From positions 1 to 64,000 of the forward strand of contig NZ_CAKZNK010000108.1 of NCBI RefSeq assembly GCF_937129525.1: a stretch of DNA of 64,000 nucleotides. Direction: 5' to 3'. This DNA is from an uncultured Chloroflexus sp. (lineage in GTDB: Bacteria; Chloroflexota; Chloroflexia; Chloroflexales; Chloroflexaceae). The notes under the pieces were generated by a model. That model was not told the origin of the DNA, ran no database searches, and saw only the letters and a list, made by a program, of their open reading frames with translations. Position numbers and translations under genes: made by a program. This document shows, piece after piece, positions 19,901 to 26,749 of the stretch; position 1 is the first letter of the stretch; the number at the start of each line of letters is the position of its first letter.

Positions 19901-20666
19901 CATCGAGTGGATGACCACCCAACCTGAACCGATGCGCAGCGCAATACTGCGCGCGCTCAGCCGGAGCGATCAACCGTTGCCAATCCATCTGCTTCATCGC
20001 CTGGCTTTCGACGCCGAACGCGCCTGCGCCCTGGCTGCTGTGCAAGCGCTTGCCGGGCATGGTGAAGCAGCGAACCCGATTCTCAGTCGTATCGTCCACA
20101 GTCATCCCGATCTGACTGCGCGGCTTGCCGCTGCCAATGCTCTTCGCCAGCACGCCACCCCTGGCGTCATCACTGTCTGCACCGAAGCCCTGCTTGCGCC
20201 GTACCCGGCGCTGCAAACCCAAGCCTTCACTCTACTTGCCAACATCGATCCCTGTCACTCTGCCCTCCGGCAGGCTCTCATCGATCCGCAGGCGCCGACT
20301 ATCTTGCGGTTGCTTGCCCTGAAACATCTCAGCGCTATCAACCCATCTGATCCGCACATCCGAACGATAGCCGGCGATCCAACCGCTGCCGAACAATTGC
20401 GCTGCCAGGCTATTGCTGCGCTGGCGCGGCAAACCGATCCTGAAGTGACTGATTTTCTGCGCCAACTGGCAATAGCAGATGAGATGTCGCCGAGGGTTCG
20501 TCATGCGGCAATCATGGCGCTTGAACACCATTGGGCCGATCTGAACAACACCGCGGCGCTAACTGCAATTACCGAATTGGCTACTTCGTCGATCCCGGAA
20601 GTGGCACTGTGGGCAGGCACGGTATTGCTCGATCGGCTTGGGTCTATCGAGTCAACCGAAGGGTAG
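16998..20666 (+). CDS. P-loop NTPase (NACHT/STAND-like) with long HEAT-repeat array
   Basis: 1222 aa. An N-terminal P-loop domain (~60-330) has Walker A GPIGSGRSLAL, where the invariant Lys is Arg82 followed by Ser83, and Walker B LLLVDDWEAL (Asp146-Asp147). The remaining ~850 residues are Ala/Leu-rich helical pairs of HEAT type, with repeated cores such as RVAALQALAA, RLAALHALGR and RHAAIMALEH. No transmembrane segment, signal peptide or toxin-like domain is visible. The Lys-to-Arg change may weaken nucleotide hydrolysis, so it could act as a nucleotide-sensing scaffold. GGAGCGAGG precedes the ATG. Third gene of the cyclase operon; likely a binding partner of the preceding proteins (inference). 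Confidence 0.85.
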   Translation: MAERSAERPEFHFVPRALRDIFLPRRMPREVRAIVEQWLAAEPLTQLLPVAFELPLGIDLDPVALLSDPRHLAIIGPIGSGRSLALAQIARRWLDSSPGIPLVRLVLSEIDSLSLTPRAITARALARLNLAPNPLEHNLPCLLLVDDWEALPLARRAIWQRFLTQLTERWPQARVVLTLPPGELWPEFRHYALAPLSAERLAAWITSLFPHSNPGDILALFERDPLVLLRERPAEILMLALTQPLSGWPVSRAALYERMAAFISPILATASDQAHWRVGHAAYYQYRQAIQLAGQSDPDPSIIRRADPQWRALCVPLAFGAAPDPRPLMIGLTNAHLSMPERLLLLARALRERPRLDPALSRPIIDEICQYGGDPLTMLVPVLPIILIDIGRAQPAQLDALLERIIDRLAPTAGTILLTTLLDAGDAPPSLRWQAIELLCRRRILPPPLPEYADLISQAGRCLLAISQPDTLDQLANPALHLGLRLLLSGAAGEERQHRIARHLLDRHSLPANVRALAPAALPATELGRAASDPMAEVRQAARSVWLRTGNIQQLARFIIQPNHPWQARDEALADLASTPAGHTILASFALSNRLSLDLRLRAINWLSRLQHSANILKRLLTSTSEPTVIRAMAARGLAHHHNAVIILRPFLQPHHPPLLRRVVAQTLGVIACSHHATAQAARAALLNRLHQPELDATLSVYTVTALGQCGGRQALSMLGRLLAPVHGVQLLEMWIKALPALIKPEDQWLAQANEPTIRALLADLIVTTDTIDGIAAAPLDRPSALIARHVLRVSRAVVRAICTLSHRYPSLAPAIMALLEIALRDDSAPRPLADMLNALPHCDLAAIARSAVTDPPLRVAALQALAAQPESCQQLIRLAEDGDDNLARAALEILTPPFTPTVKEALLRLANSTRNEAVRLAALHALGRSADPAITPALMSIATNEQETLLMRSAALDAAVDVPSQLLIEWMTTQPEPMRSAILRALSRSDQPLPIHLLHRLAFDAERACALAAVQALAGHGEAANPILSRIVHSHPDLTARLAAANALRQHATPGVITVCTEALLAPYPALQTQAFTLLANIDPCHSALRQALIDPQAPTILRLLALKHLSAINPSDPHIRTIAGDPTAAEQLRCQAIAALARQTDPEVTDFLRQLAIADEMSPRVRHAAIMALEHHWADLNNTAALTAITELATSSIPEVALWAGTVLLDRLGSIESTEG

Positions 20667-20692
20667 ATAACGTACCGTAAAGCGACAACGAC

Positions 20693-20735
20693 ACAGAGAT
20701 GCCTTGTGGTACCATTGCGGTACCTGAGTCTCTGT
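20693..20735. other. Nested inverted repeat upstream of R2lox gene
   Basis: Outer arms ACAGAGA (20693-20699) and TCTCTGT (20729-20735). Inside are two GGTACC hexamers (20708-20713 and 20719-20724) that can pair with each other and are each palindromic. No T tract follows. It could be an operator, a leader hairpin or a weak terminator for the HEAT gene. Confidence 0.5.
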
Positions 20736-20752
20736 AGTGAAGGAGCAGCCTG

Positions 20753-21646
20753 ATGAGCCACGCTGATTTCATCACCACCAGCCGCGGCTTGCGCCGCAAC
20801 AGTCCGCCAATGCGTCTGTTTGAAAAAGCGAAGCAGTTTGGGATCTGGAATCCGTCCTCAATCGATCTCAGCCGTGACCGACAAGACTGGGAACAATTGC
20901 GCGCCGACGAGCGCGATCTTCTCTTGCGTTTAACTGCGCTTTTCCAGGCCGGCGAAGAGGCGGTCACGCTCGATCTGTTGCCACTGATCGGCGCTGTCGC
21001 CCGCGAGGGACGCCTGGAAGAGGAGTTGTATCTCACCACGTTTCTGTTCGAAGAGGCCAAACATACCGATTTCTTTGCCCGCTTCATTAGTGAAGTAGCC
21101 CGCGTCGAACCCGATCTGAGCCGGTATCACACGCCAAGCTACCGGGCGCTCATTTACGAAGCGCTGCCGACGGCAATGCATCGCCTTGAACAGGAACCCT
21201 CGCCGTTTAACCTGGCTGAAGCTTCGCTGACCTACAACATGATTGTTGAGGGTGTTCTGGCCGAGACCGGTTATCACGGTTACTTTACTATTCTCGACAC
21301 TCACAATTTGATGCCCGGTGTGCGTGAAGGGATTCGCCTGCTCAAACAAGACGAGTCGCGTCATATTGCTTACGGCATTTACCTGCTTTCGCGATTGATC
21401 GCCACCGATGCCCGTATCTGGGATCACATCGTTGAGCGGATGAATGAGCTGGTTTTGCACGCGATGGGAGTAATCGACGAAATCTTCGCCAGTTACGCCG
21501 AAATGCCGTTCGGCTTGCAGATCGAGACATTCAGCACCTTTGCCCTCAACCAGTTTCAGCGCCGCCTGAACCGGTTAGAGATGGCTTGCCGCCAGAGCAT
21601 CGCCGAGATTGAGGGTCTGGCAACCGATGACGAGGAACTGGCATGA
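20753..21646 (+). CDS. R2-like ligand-binding oxidase (R2lox)
   Basis: 297 aa ferritin-like protein of the ribonucleotide reductase R2 superfamily. All six expected metal ligands are present in register (one less than the Geobacillus R2lox numbering): Glu68, Glu101, His104, Glu166, Glu201, His204. The residues of the Val-Tyr ether crosslink are also there, Val71 and Tyr161, so it is R2lox rather than a class I R2, whose radical-transfer role needs an R1 partner (none here). R2lox proteins assemble a Mn/Fe cofactor, bind a fatty-acid-like ligand and are proposed two-electron oxidases; the physiological substrate is unknown. AGGAG precedes the ATG. The stop overlaps the following dehydrogenase (ATGA). 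Confidence 0.93.
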   Translation: MSHADFITTSRGLRRNSPPMRLFEKAKQFGIWNPSSIDLSRDRQDWEQLRADERDLLLRLTALFQAGEEAVTLDLLPLIGAVAREGRLEEELYLTTFLFEEAKHTDFFARFISEVARVEPDLSRYHTPSYRALIYEALPTAMHRLEQEPSPFNLAEASLTYNMIVEGVLAETGYHGYFTILDTHNLMPGVREGIRLLKQDESRHIAYGIYLLSRLIATDARIWDHIVERMNELVLHAMGVIDEIFASYAEMPFGLQIETFSTFALNQFQRRLNRLEMACRQSIAEIEGLATDDEELA

Positions 21647-22428
21647 GCGCGTTTACCCGGCGAGTCGTGTTTCTAACCGGCGCTGGCGGCGGTTTGGGAC
21701 GCGAGTTTGCCCGCCAGTTACTGGCGGCTGGAGCTGACCTCGTATTGAGCAGCCACAATCCGCAACGTCTTGCCGCCGCCGCCGAGTATGCCGCCCATAA
21801 ACTACCGAACAAGCCGGTAGGTCGCATTCGCGCACTCTTGCCGGCAGATTTGAGCGATCCGACCAGTTGTGATCGGCTGGCCCAACAGGTAGCGCAGGTT
21901 GCCCCAGACCTTGACCTGATCATTCACAATGCCGGCATCGGGCTGTATGGCCCACTCGATGCGATTCCAGCCGAAGCAGCCGACCGCCTGCTTCGGATCA
22001 ACCTGCACGCGCCGATTCGGTTAACTGCGGCCTTGCTGCCGATCATCCACCATCGCCCAAAGGCTCAGATCGTCTTTATCTCGTCGATTCTTGGTCGAGC
22101 CGCGCTGCCCAACATCAGCATCTACAGCGCAACGAAATTCGGTCTGCGCGGTTTTGCCGGTGGCCTCACCGCTGATGGCTACTGTGTCAGCACCGTCTAC
22201 CCCTTCTTTACTCAAACCGACATTCTCGATTCGCCCCAGTATGGCGATGGACCGGCGCGGCGAGTACCAGGGTGGCTTCTCGATCAACCATCCGCAGTTG
22301 TGCGAGCAAGTCTTGCCGGTATCGCTGCTCGCCGTCGCCACATTTTCCCCAGTTGGAAGGCCCGTCTCTATGCCGTTGTTGCCGCTGTGGCACCCGATAT
22401 TCTGCCACCGTTTAGCCGTTTGATTTAA
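21643..22428 (+). CDS. Short-chain dehydrogenase/reductase
   Basis: 261 aa SDR. Cofactor motif TGAGGGLG near residue 13, structural NAG (IIHNAGIGLYG), catalytic Ser in FISSILG and the Tyr-x3-Lys pair in YSATKFGLRG. Classical short-chain fold acting on an alcohol or ketone; substrate not assignable. Its start lies inside the R2lox stop codon, so the two are translationally coupled. A shared pathway in which R2lox oxygenates or oxidises a lipid-like substrate and this enzyme processes the product is an inference. Confidence 0.9.
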   Translation: MSAFTRRVVFLTGAGGGLGREFARQLLAAGADLVLSSHNPQRLAAAAEYAAHKLPNKPVGRIRALLPADLSDPTSCDRLAQQVAQVAPDLDLIIHNAGIGLYGPLDAIPAEAADRLLRINLHAPIRLTAALLPIIHHRPKAQIVFISSILGRAALPNISIYSATKFGLRGFAGGLTADGYCVSTVYPFFTQTDILDSPQYGDGPARRVPGWLLDQPSAVVRASLAGIAARRRHIFPSWKARLYAVVAAVAPDILPPFSRLI

Positions 22429-22476
22429 TTGTGAACAGCGAGCCCGGGTTTATCGTACAGAGATCGGGGATGGCTG

Positions 22477-22485
22477 TGGTACACT
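22477..22485 (+). promoter_or_regulatory. Extended -10 promoter of M20 hydrolase gene
   Basis: TGG directly before TACACT, about 68 bases upstream of the ATG; no clear -35. Same layout as before hom. Confidence 0.4.
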
Positions 22486-22552
22486 AAGGGATATGTTCAA
22501 CAGCATTGTTGCGCTCTGACACAACGGCGTTAACATTATCAGGATCGAGTGT

Positions 22553-23641
22553 ATGACCGAACTTGCCGCAGAACTTACCCGCCTCACCTGCGATCTGATC
22601 CGGTTTGAAACGATTGCCAGCCGGCCCGATCAGTTGCAGGCCGCGATTGATTATGTCGCCGATTATCTGGCAGATATTCCATCAATCTTTGTAGAAAAGA
22701 GCAGCGCCGAAGGAAAACCGGCGCTGGTAGTAACGCTTCATCCAACCCGCTCGCCCCGCCTTATGCTGAATGGTCACCTGGATGTCGTGGTCGGTCAACC
22801 GCACCAGTTTGTGCCAGAAGTGCGCGATGGTCGGATTTACGGTCGCGGCAGCCAGGATATGAAGGGCAGTATTGCGGTCATGATGCGGCTGATCCGCGAT
22901 CTGGCCTCGCTTCCACATCCACCGGATGTCGGTTTTCAGTTCGTGACTGATGAAGAGATTGGCGGTCGCCACGGTACCGGTCGGTTGCGCGATGAAGGAT
23001 GGCAGTGTAGCTTCATGCTCTGCCTCGAACCAACCGACCTCGGTATTATGTTCGAGCATAAAGGTGGTATGTGGGCGCAACTGCGCATTCCTGGCCGCGC
23101 CGCTCACGGTTCGCGTCCCTGGGAAGGCGACAATCCGGTCTACCGGCTGATGCAGGGCATCCAGGCTATGACCGAACGCTATCCTCCCCCTATCGGCCCG
23201 CAAGACTGGCGCACTTCTGTCACGCCAACCGAGATTCACGTAGGAGCCGGATCGCGGAATCAAGTGCCAGCCGAGGCGTTTGTTACGTTCGATATTCGCT
23301 GGACAGCCGATACTACGCCTGAGGCGATTCAAACCGATTTAGCCGCTGCCTTTCCCACTGCCGAGTTTGTCAACGTGCTGGCCAGCGCCGGTCTCAACAC
23401 CGATCCCGAACATCACGAGGTCGAACGCATCGCCAGTCTGATCGAGCGCTATACCGGCCAGACTCCCCGTTTTTATCGCGAACACTTCGCTACCGACGCT
23501 CGCTACTATTCCCATCTCGGCGTTCCGGCAATCTGTCTCGGTCCGGTAGGAGCCGGCCTGCACTCGGCGGAAGAATGGGTGGAAATTGACAGTCTGGTCA
23601 CACTGTACCGGCTTATTACCGACTATTGCACAGCCTTTTAG
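22553..23641 (+). CDS. M20 family metallohydrolase (ArgE/DapE-like)
   Basis: 362 aa cocatalytic zinc hydrolase of the acetylornithine deacetylase / succinyl-diaminopimelate desuccinylase group. Metal and catalytic residues are visible: His75 and Asp77 in GHLDVV, bridging Asp102 in GRGSQDMKG, catalytic Glu134-Glu135 in TDEEIGG, and the late His in LHSAEEW. A dimerisation-domain His lies in AAHGSRPWEG. Which N-acyl substrate it cleaves cannot be told; no arg or dap gene is next to it. The methyltransferase gene follows after 10 bases. Confidence 0.9.
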   Translation: MTELAAELTRLTCDLIRFETIASRPDQLQAAIDYVADYLADIPSIFVEKSSAEGKPALVVTLHPTRSPRLMLNGHLDVVVGQPHQFVPEVRDGRIYGRGSQDMKGSIAVMMRLIRDLASLPHPPDVGFQFVTDEEIGGRHGTGRLRDEGWQCSFMLCLEPTDLGIMFEHKGGMWAQLRIPGRAAHGSRPWEGDNPVYRLMQGIQAMTERYPPPIGPQDWRTSVTPTEIHVGAGSRNQVPAEAFVTFDIRWTADTTPEAIQTDLAAAFPTAEFVNVLASAGLNTDPEHHEVERIASLIERYTGQTPRFYREHFATDARYYSHLGVPAICLGPVGAGLHSAEEWVEIDSLVTLYRLITDYCTAF

Positions 23642-23651
23642 CAGTATTTTT

Positions 23652-24794
23652 ATGCTTTACCTGTTACAAACCCTTCCTGGCCTGGCGCCGCTCACATGGC
23701 GCGAGGTAGAACAAAAGATTCAATTCGAATCAAACCGACCTGCGCCGCGTCAAATCGGCATGCGCGGCGTGCCTGCGCGCAATGATGTCATCATTTGCGA
23801 CCATCAAGGTTCTCCCCGCCCTTTGCTTGCCCTCCGCACCATCGAAGATGTCTTCGTCGTTGCCAGCCGCGGGTTCAACATTGCCCCTGATGAGCGCGGC
23901 TTGCGCCAGATCTATGCCGCCACCCGAAATGAAGCGACGGTCAAGCCGGCCCTGGAAGTCTGGCAGCGACTGAACGCAGGGAAGCGGAGCGGAACCTTTC
24001 GCGTGGTTGCCCGTATGGTCGGCAAACACAACTTTCATCGTCATGAGCTAGGACGCGCCGTTACCGATGCCATTCGTGACGGCTGGCCAGGTCGCTGGCA
24101 GGCGGTCAAGGAAGAGGCCGATCTTGAAGTGTGGGCTACCTTGTTCGAGCGCGAGTTGATCGTTGCTATTCGTCTGTCTGACTCATCGCTGCGTATGCGT
24201 GGCAAGATTGCCCACCTGCCGGCTTCACTACGTCCGGCGCTCGCCGCGGCAATGGTTATGCTAACGCAGCCAGCAGAAGATGACATCTTTCTCGATCCAA
24301 TGGCCGGTGTTGGCACGTTGCTCCTCGAACGCGCTGCCGCCGGGCCATTTACCGCGCTCTACGGCGGCGACATCAGCCCGGCGGCAGTCACTGCAATGCA
24401 GGCCAATTTACGCGGCATTCGCGGCCAGATTGAAGTGCGCCGCTGGAATGCGGAAAAGTTGCCATTGCCCGACGCCAGCGTTACCAAAGTTGCCGTCAAT
24501 CTGCCATTCGGTACGCAGATCGGTGAAGGCGAAGACCTCAACGAACTCTACCGCGATGTGCTGCGCCAGATTGCCAGAGTTCTGAAACCAGGCGGACGCC
24601 TGGTAACACTGGTTGCCGATCAACAATTGCTTGATCGCGCGCGCGCCCAGGCTGCGCCGGTCTTGCGCGCCACGGCCCGCCATCGGGTGCTGGTGCTCGG
24701 TCACCGCGCAACCATCTGCGAACACATTCGCGTTCCCGGCCCGGTTCCGCCACCACAACCACCGACTCCACCAGAAGACGATGATTGGGAGTAG
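23652..24794 (+). CDS. THUMP-type RNA guanine N2-methyltransferase
   Basis: 380 aa. The N-terminal ~150 residues look like the THUMP-containing RNA-binding part of the Trm14/RlmL family. The C-terminal Rossmann methyltransferase has motif I region DPMAGVGTLLLERA, acidic loop GGDISPAAV and motif IV NLPFG, a variant of the N/D-P-P-Y/F type active loop used for exocyclic amines. The best guess is tRNA m2G6 or rRNA m2G formation; the position is not certain. A short Pro-rich tail ends the protein. The ATG at 23652 is chosen because the family-like sequence (MLYLLQTLPG) begins there; the longer frame overlaps the upstream gene. Confidence 0.85.
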   Translation: MLYLLQTLPGLAPLTWREVEQKIQFESNRPAPRQIGMRGVPARNDVIICDHQGSPRPLLALRTIEDVFVVASRGFNIAPDERGLRQIYAATRNEATVKPALEVWQRLNAGKRSGTFRVVARMVGKHNFHRHELGRAVTDAIRDGWPGRWQAVKEEADLEVWATLFERELIVAIRLSDSSLRMRGKIAHLPASLRPALAAAMVMLTQPAEDDIFLDPMAGVGTLLLERAAAGPFTALYGGDISPAAVTAMQANLRGIRGQIEVRRWNAEKLPLPDASVTKVAVNLPFGTQIGEGEDLNELYRDVLRQIARVLKPGGRLVTLVADQQLLDRARAQAAPVLRATARHRVLVLGHRATICEHIRVPGPVPPPQPPTPPEDDDWE

Positions 24795-24797
24795 TGT

Positions 24798-24983
24798 ATG
24801 CCACGCCAGTTTCGTTCGCTGATCAGCGCGCTGATTGTTCTGCTGGTGTTCTGGTTGATCTGGTCACGGCTCCATATTGTGATCTGGGTGCAGATGCCCT
24901 GGTGGGGATTGCTCCTGCTGGCGGTTGGCATCTATCTGGTGATTGACTACGGCATCGATCAGGTTTTTGGGCGACGACGGTAG
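24798..24983 (+). CDS. Small two-helix membrane protein
   Basis: 61 aa with two hydrophobic stretches (about residues 9-30 and 33-52) and a basic C-terminus (GRRR). It starts 4 bases after the methyltransferase stop, with GGGAG upstream, so it is likely co-transcribed. I do not recognise the family. Confidence 0.65.
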   Translation: MPRQFRSLISALIVLLVFWLIWSRLHIVIWVQMPWWGLLLLAVGIYLVIDYGIDQVFGRRR

Positions 24984-25006
24984 TGAGCGACCCGAATCGG
25001 ACGCCG

Positions 25007-25468
25007 CTACCGCGTCAATCCCAGCTCTGCCATGACTGCCTCTTCGCGCGCGCGCATATCAGCCTCATCAACAGGGCCACGCTCGTGATCGTACCCCAAC
25101 AGGTGGAGCACGCCGTGTACGGTCAGATAAGCCAGCTCGCGGGCCGGGCTGTGCCCATATTCCATCGCCTGCGCAACGACCCGCTGATACGAGATCGCAA
25201 TATCGCCGAGGTAACGCGGCTGATCAGGCGCAGTTACAAATGGCCCTCGATCGCCATCATCGGCGAATGAGAGCACATCGGTCGGCGCATCAACCCCACG
25301 AAAGTCGCGGTTGAGCCGGTGGAGTTCCTCGTCGGTGGTAATTCGGATGCCAATCTCACAGCCAACTGGCACTTGCTCGGCAGCCAGAACTGCACGGGCC
25401 GCGCGTTCGACTAATCCGACATCAGCTTCAAGACCTTCATCAATCAGAACTTCAATCACGTAGCTCAT
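25007..25468 (-). CDS. ybeY: Endoribonuclease YbeY
   Basis: 153 aa single-zinc endoribonuclease for 16S rRNA 3' processing and ribosome quality control. The signature H-x3-H-x5-H (HGVLHLLGYDHE) is intact and the upstream Asp-rich motif PTDVLSFADD is present. An in-frame GTG at 25477 is an alternative start giving three more residues. It ends 23 bases from the end of the small membrane-protein gene, convergent with it. Separated from the upstream NUDIX gene by a terminator hairpin. Confidence 0.93.
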   Translation of the reverse strand: MSYVIEVLIDEGLEADVGLVERAARAVLAAEQVPVGCEIGIRITTDEELHRLNRDFRGVDAPTDVLSFADDGDRGPFVTAPDQPRYLGDIAISYQRVVAQAMEYGHSPARELAYLTVHGVLHLLGYDHERGPVDEADMRAREEAVMAELGLTR

Positions 25469-25496
25469 AGCAATCACTGACCTGTGTGGGTGAGAA

Positions 25497-25544
25497 CGAA
25501 AAGAGACGCAGCAATGCTAGATAACCATTCATAGCTGCGTCTCT
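25497..25544 (-). terminator. Intrinsic terminator of the NUDIX gene
   Basis: Perfect 11-bp arms AGAGACGCAGC (25502-25512) and GCTGCGTCTCT (25534-25544), 21-base loop. Read on the minus strand the stem is followed by TTTTCG, so it terminates transcripts from the NUDIX side. Confidence 0.75.
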
Positions 25545-25567
25545 CTGTCTGCCATTGGCATTGCCGA

Positions 25568-26029
25568 CTACGGCGAGGTTGACGTGTCAGGCGCGTGTTG
25601 CAGTGCCTGTTGAGCCAGCAATAACACATCGCGCTCCCGCTCGAAGGAGACGCGGCGCAAGGCCTCTTCGAGCGGGAACCAGCGCGCATCATCGACTTCA
25701 CCGGCCTGGGGACGAACTTCCCCGCGCTGGTAGCGCAATAGAAAGAGATCAACGTATTTGTGTACTCTGGCTGTGCCTGAGCGAAACCAGTATTCGATCG
25801 TCGCCAGATGACGCTCAACAACCCCTTCCAGTCCGGTCTCTTCGGCAACCTCTCGCACTGCCGCCGCCTCAGCAGTTTCGCCGCGGTTGACGTGCCCTTT
25901 AGGCAGCCCCCAACGCTCACCGCGATCGGTGGCAATCAATGCGACCTCGATCTGCGCGGCGACAATACGATAAATAACACCGCCAGCCGAATAGGCTGTG
26001 CGATGTGAGACTGAACGGCGTGAAGTCAT
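25568..26029 (-). CDS. NUDIX hydrolase
   Basis: 153 aa. NUDIX box G-x5-E-x7-R-E-V-x-E-E-x-G-L is complete (starting GHVNRGET, with REVAEETGLEG), preceded by WGLPKG as in diadenosine-polyphosphate and nucleotide-sugar hydrolases. Cleaves a nucleoside diphosphate linked to another group; substrate unassigned. The ATG at 26029 gives a family-like start and GGGGAT precedes it closely; the frame is open further upstream without homology. Pyrophosphatase lies immediately upstream on the same strand (10-base gap), so the two may be co-transcribed, a sensible pair since NUDIX enzymes can release pyrophosphate. Confidence 0.88.
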   Translation of the reverse strand: MTSRRSVSHRTAYSAGGVIYRIVAAQIEVALIATDRGERWGLPKGHVNRGETAEAAAVREVAEETGLEGVVERHLATIEYWFRSGTARVHKYVDLFLLRYQRGEVRPQAGEVDDARWFPLEEALRRVSFERERDVLLLAQQALQHAPDTSTSP

Positions 26030-26039
26030 GGATCCCCGA

Positions 26040-26591
26040 TCAGGCACGCTTGAGCACTCGACCGGCGCGCATATCCCAGTAACGATCGATCGAGTACTGA
26101 ATCCGCTCACGAGCAACATCCGCCGACTCCCAGCCGACCGGCTCGACTCGAGAGCCTTCCAGATCTTTGTACACGGTAAAGAAGTGCTCTACTTCGCGCA
26201 GGTAGTGCGCCGGCAGCGCAGTGTAGTTGTGGTAGTCGGCGAAGAAGGGATCGTACTGCAACACCGCCAGCACTTTGTCGTCCGGCTCACCTTTATCGAG
26301 CATGCGGAAGAGTCCTAACGGGCGCGCCTCGACGATGCAGCCGGGGAACGTTGGCAGGTTAGTCATCACCAGCACATCGAGCGGATCGCCGTCATCATAG
26401 TAGGTTTGCGGCATAAAACCGTAATCGCCCGGATACTGCACCGCCGAGTAGAGTACCCGGTCGAGACGGAACGCGCCGATCCGTTTGTCAAACTCATACT
26501 TGTTGCGCGATCCCTTGGGAATTTCAACTACAACATGAATGACATTCGGAACGTCTGGACCCGGCTCCAGATCGTGCCACAAGTTCTGCAT
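26040..26591 (-). CDS. ppa: Inorganic pyrophosphatase (family I)
   Basis: 183 aa cytosolic Mg-dependent pyrophosphatase. Family I signature DGDPLDVLV with preceding YPGDYGFMPQTYYD, and early active-site Glu/Lys/Arg in EIPKGSRNKYEFD are all intact. Start at 26591 is supported by GAGG about 6 bases upstream; the ATG at 26603 is an alternative. Withdraws pyrophosphate from biosynthetic reactions. Confidence 0.95.
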   Translation of the reverse strand: MQNLWHDLEPGPDVPNVIHVVVEIPKGSRNKYEFDKRIGAFRLDRVLYSAVQYPGDYGFMPQTYYDDGDPLDVLVMTNLPTFPGCIVEARPLGLFRMLDKGEPDDKVLAVLQYDPFFADYHNYTALPAHYLREVEHFFTVYKDLEGSRVEPVGWESADVARERIQYSIDRYWDMRAGRVLKRA

Positions 26592-26634
26592 TGGTAGCCT
26601 CACTCGATAGCCAACATAACTCCATTACCTGAAG

Positions 26635-26643
26635 ATTATAACA
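26635..26643 (-). promoter_or_regulatory. Extended -10 promoter of ppa
   Basis: On the minus strand TGT-TATAAT (TATAAT at 26640-26635), 44 bases before the ppa ATG; -35 poor. Confidence 0.5.
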
Positions 26644-26749
26644 CGTAACCGCCGGCCTGTTCGTTACGCAGCACGGCATGCCCAAAGCGTTTATCCTGCA
26701 AAGAGTCCGTTACCGGGCGTAGTCCGCCTTCGAATCACGACAGCATCGA

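Noticed and set aside
20753..21646. Ribonucleotide reductase class I beta subunit
   Set aside because: Val71/Tyr161 pattern and absence of an R1 gene fit R2lox better.
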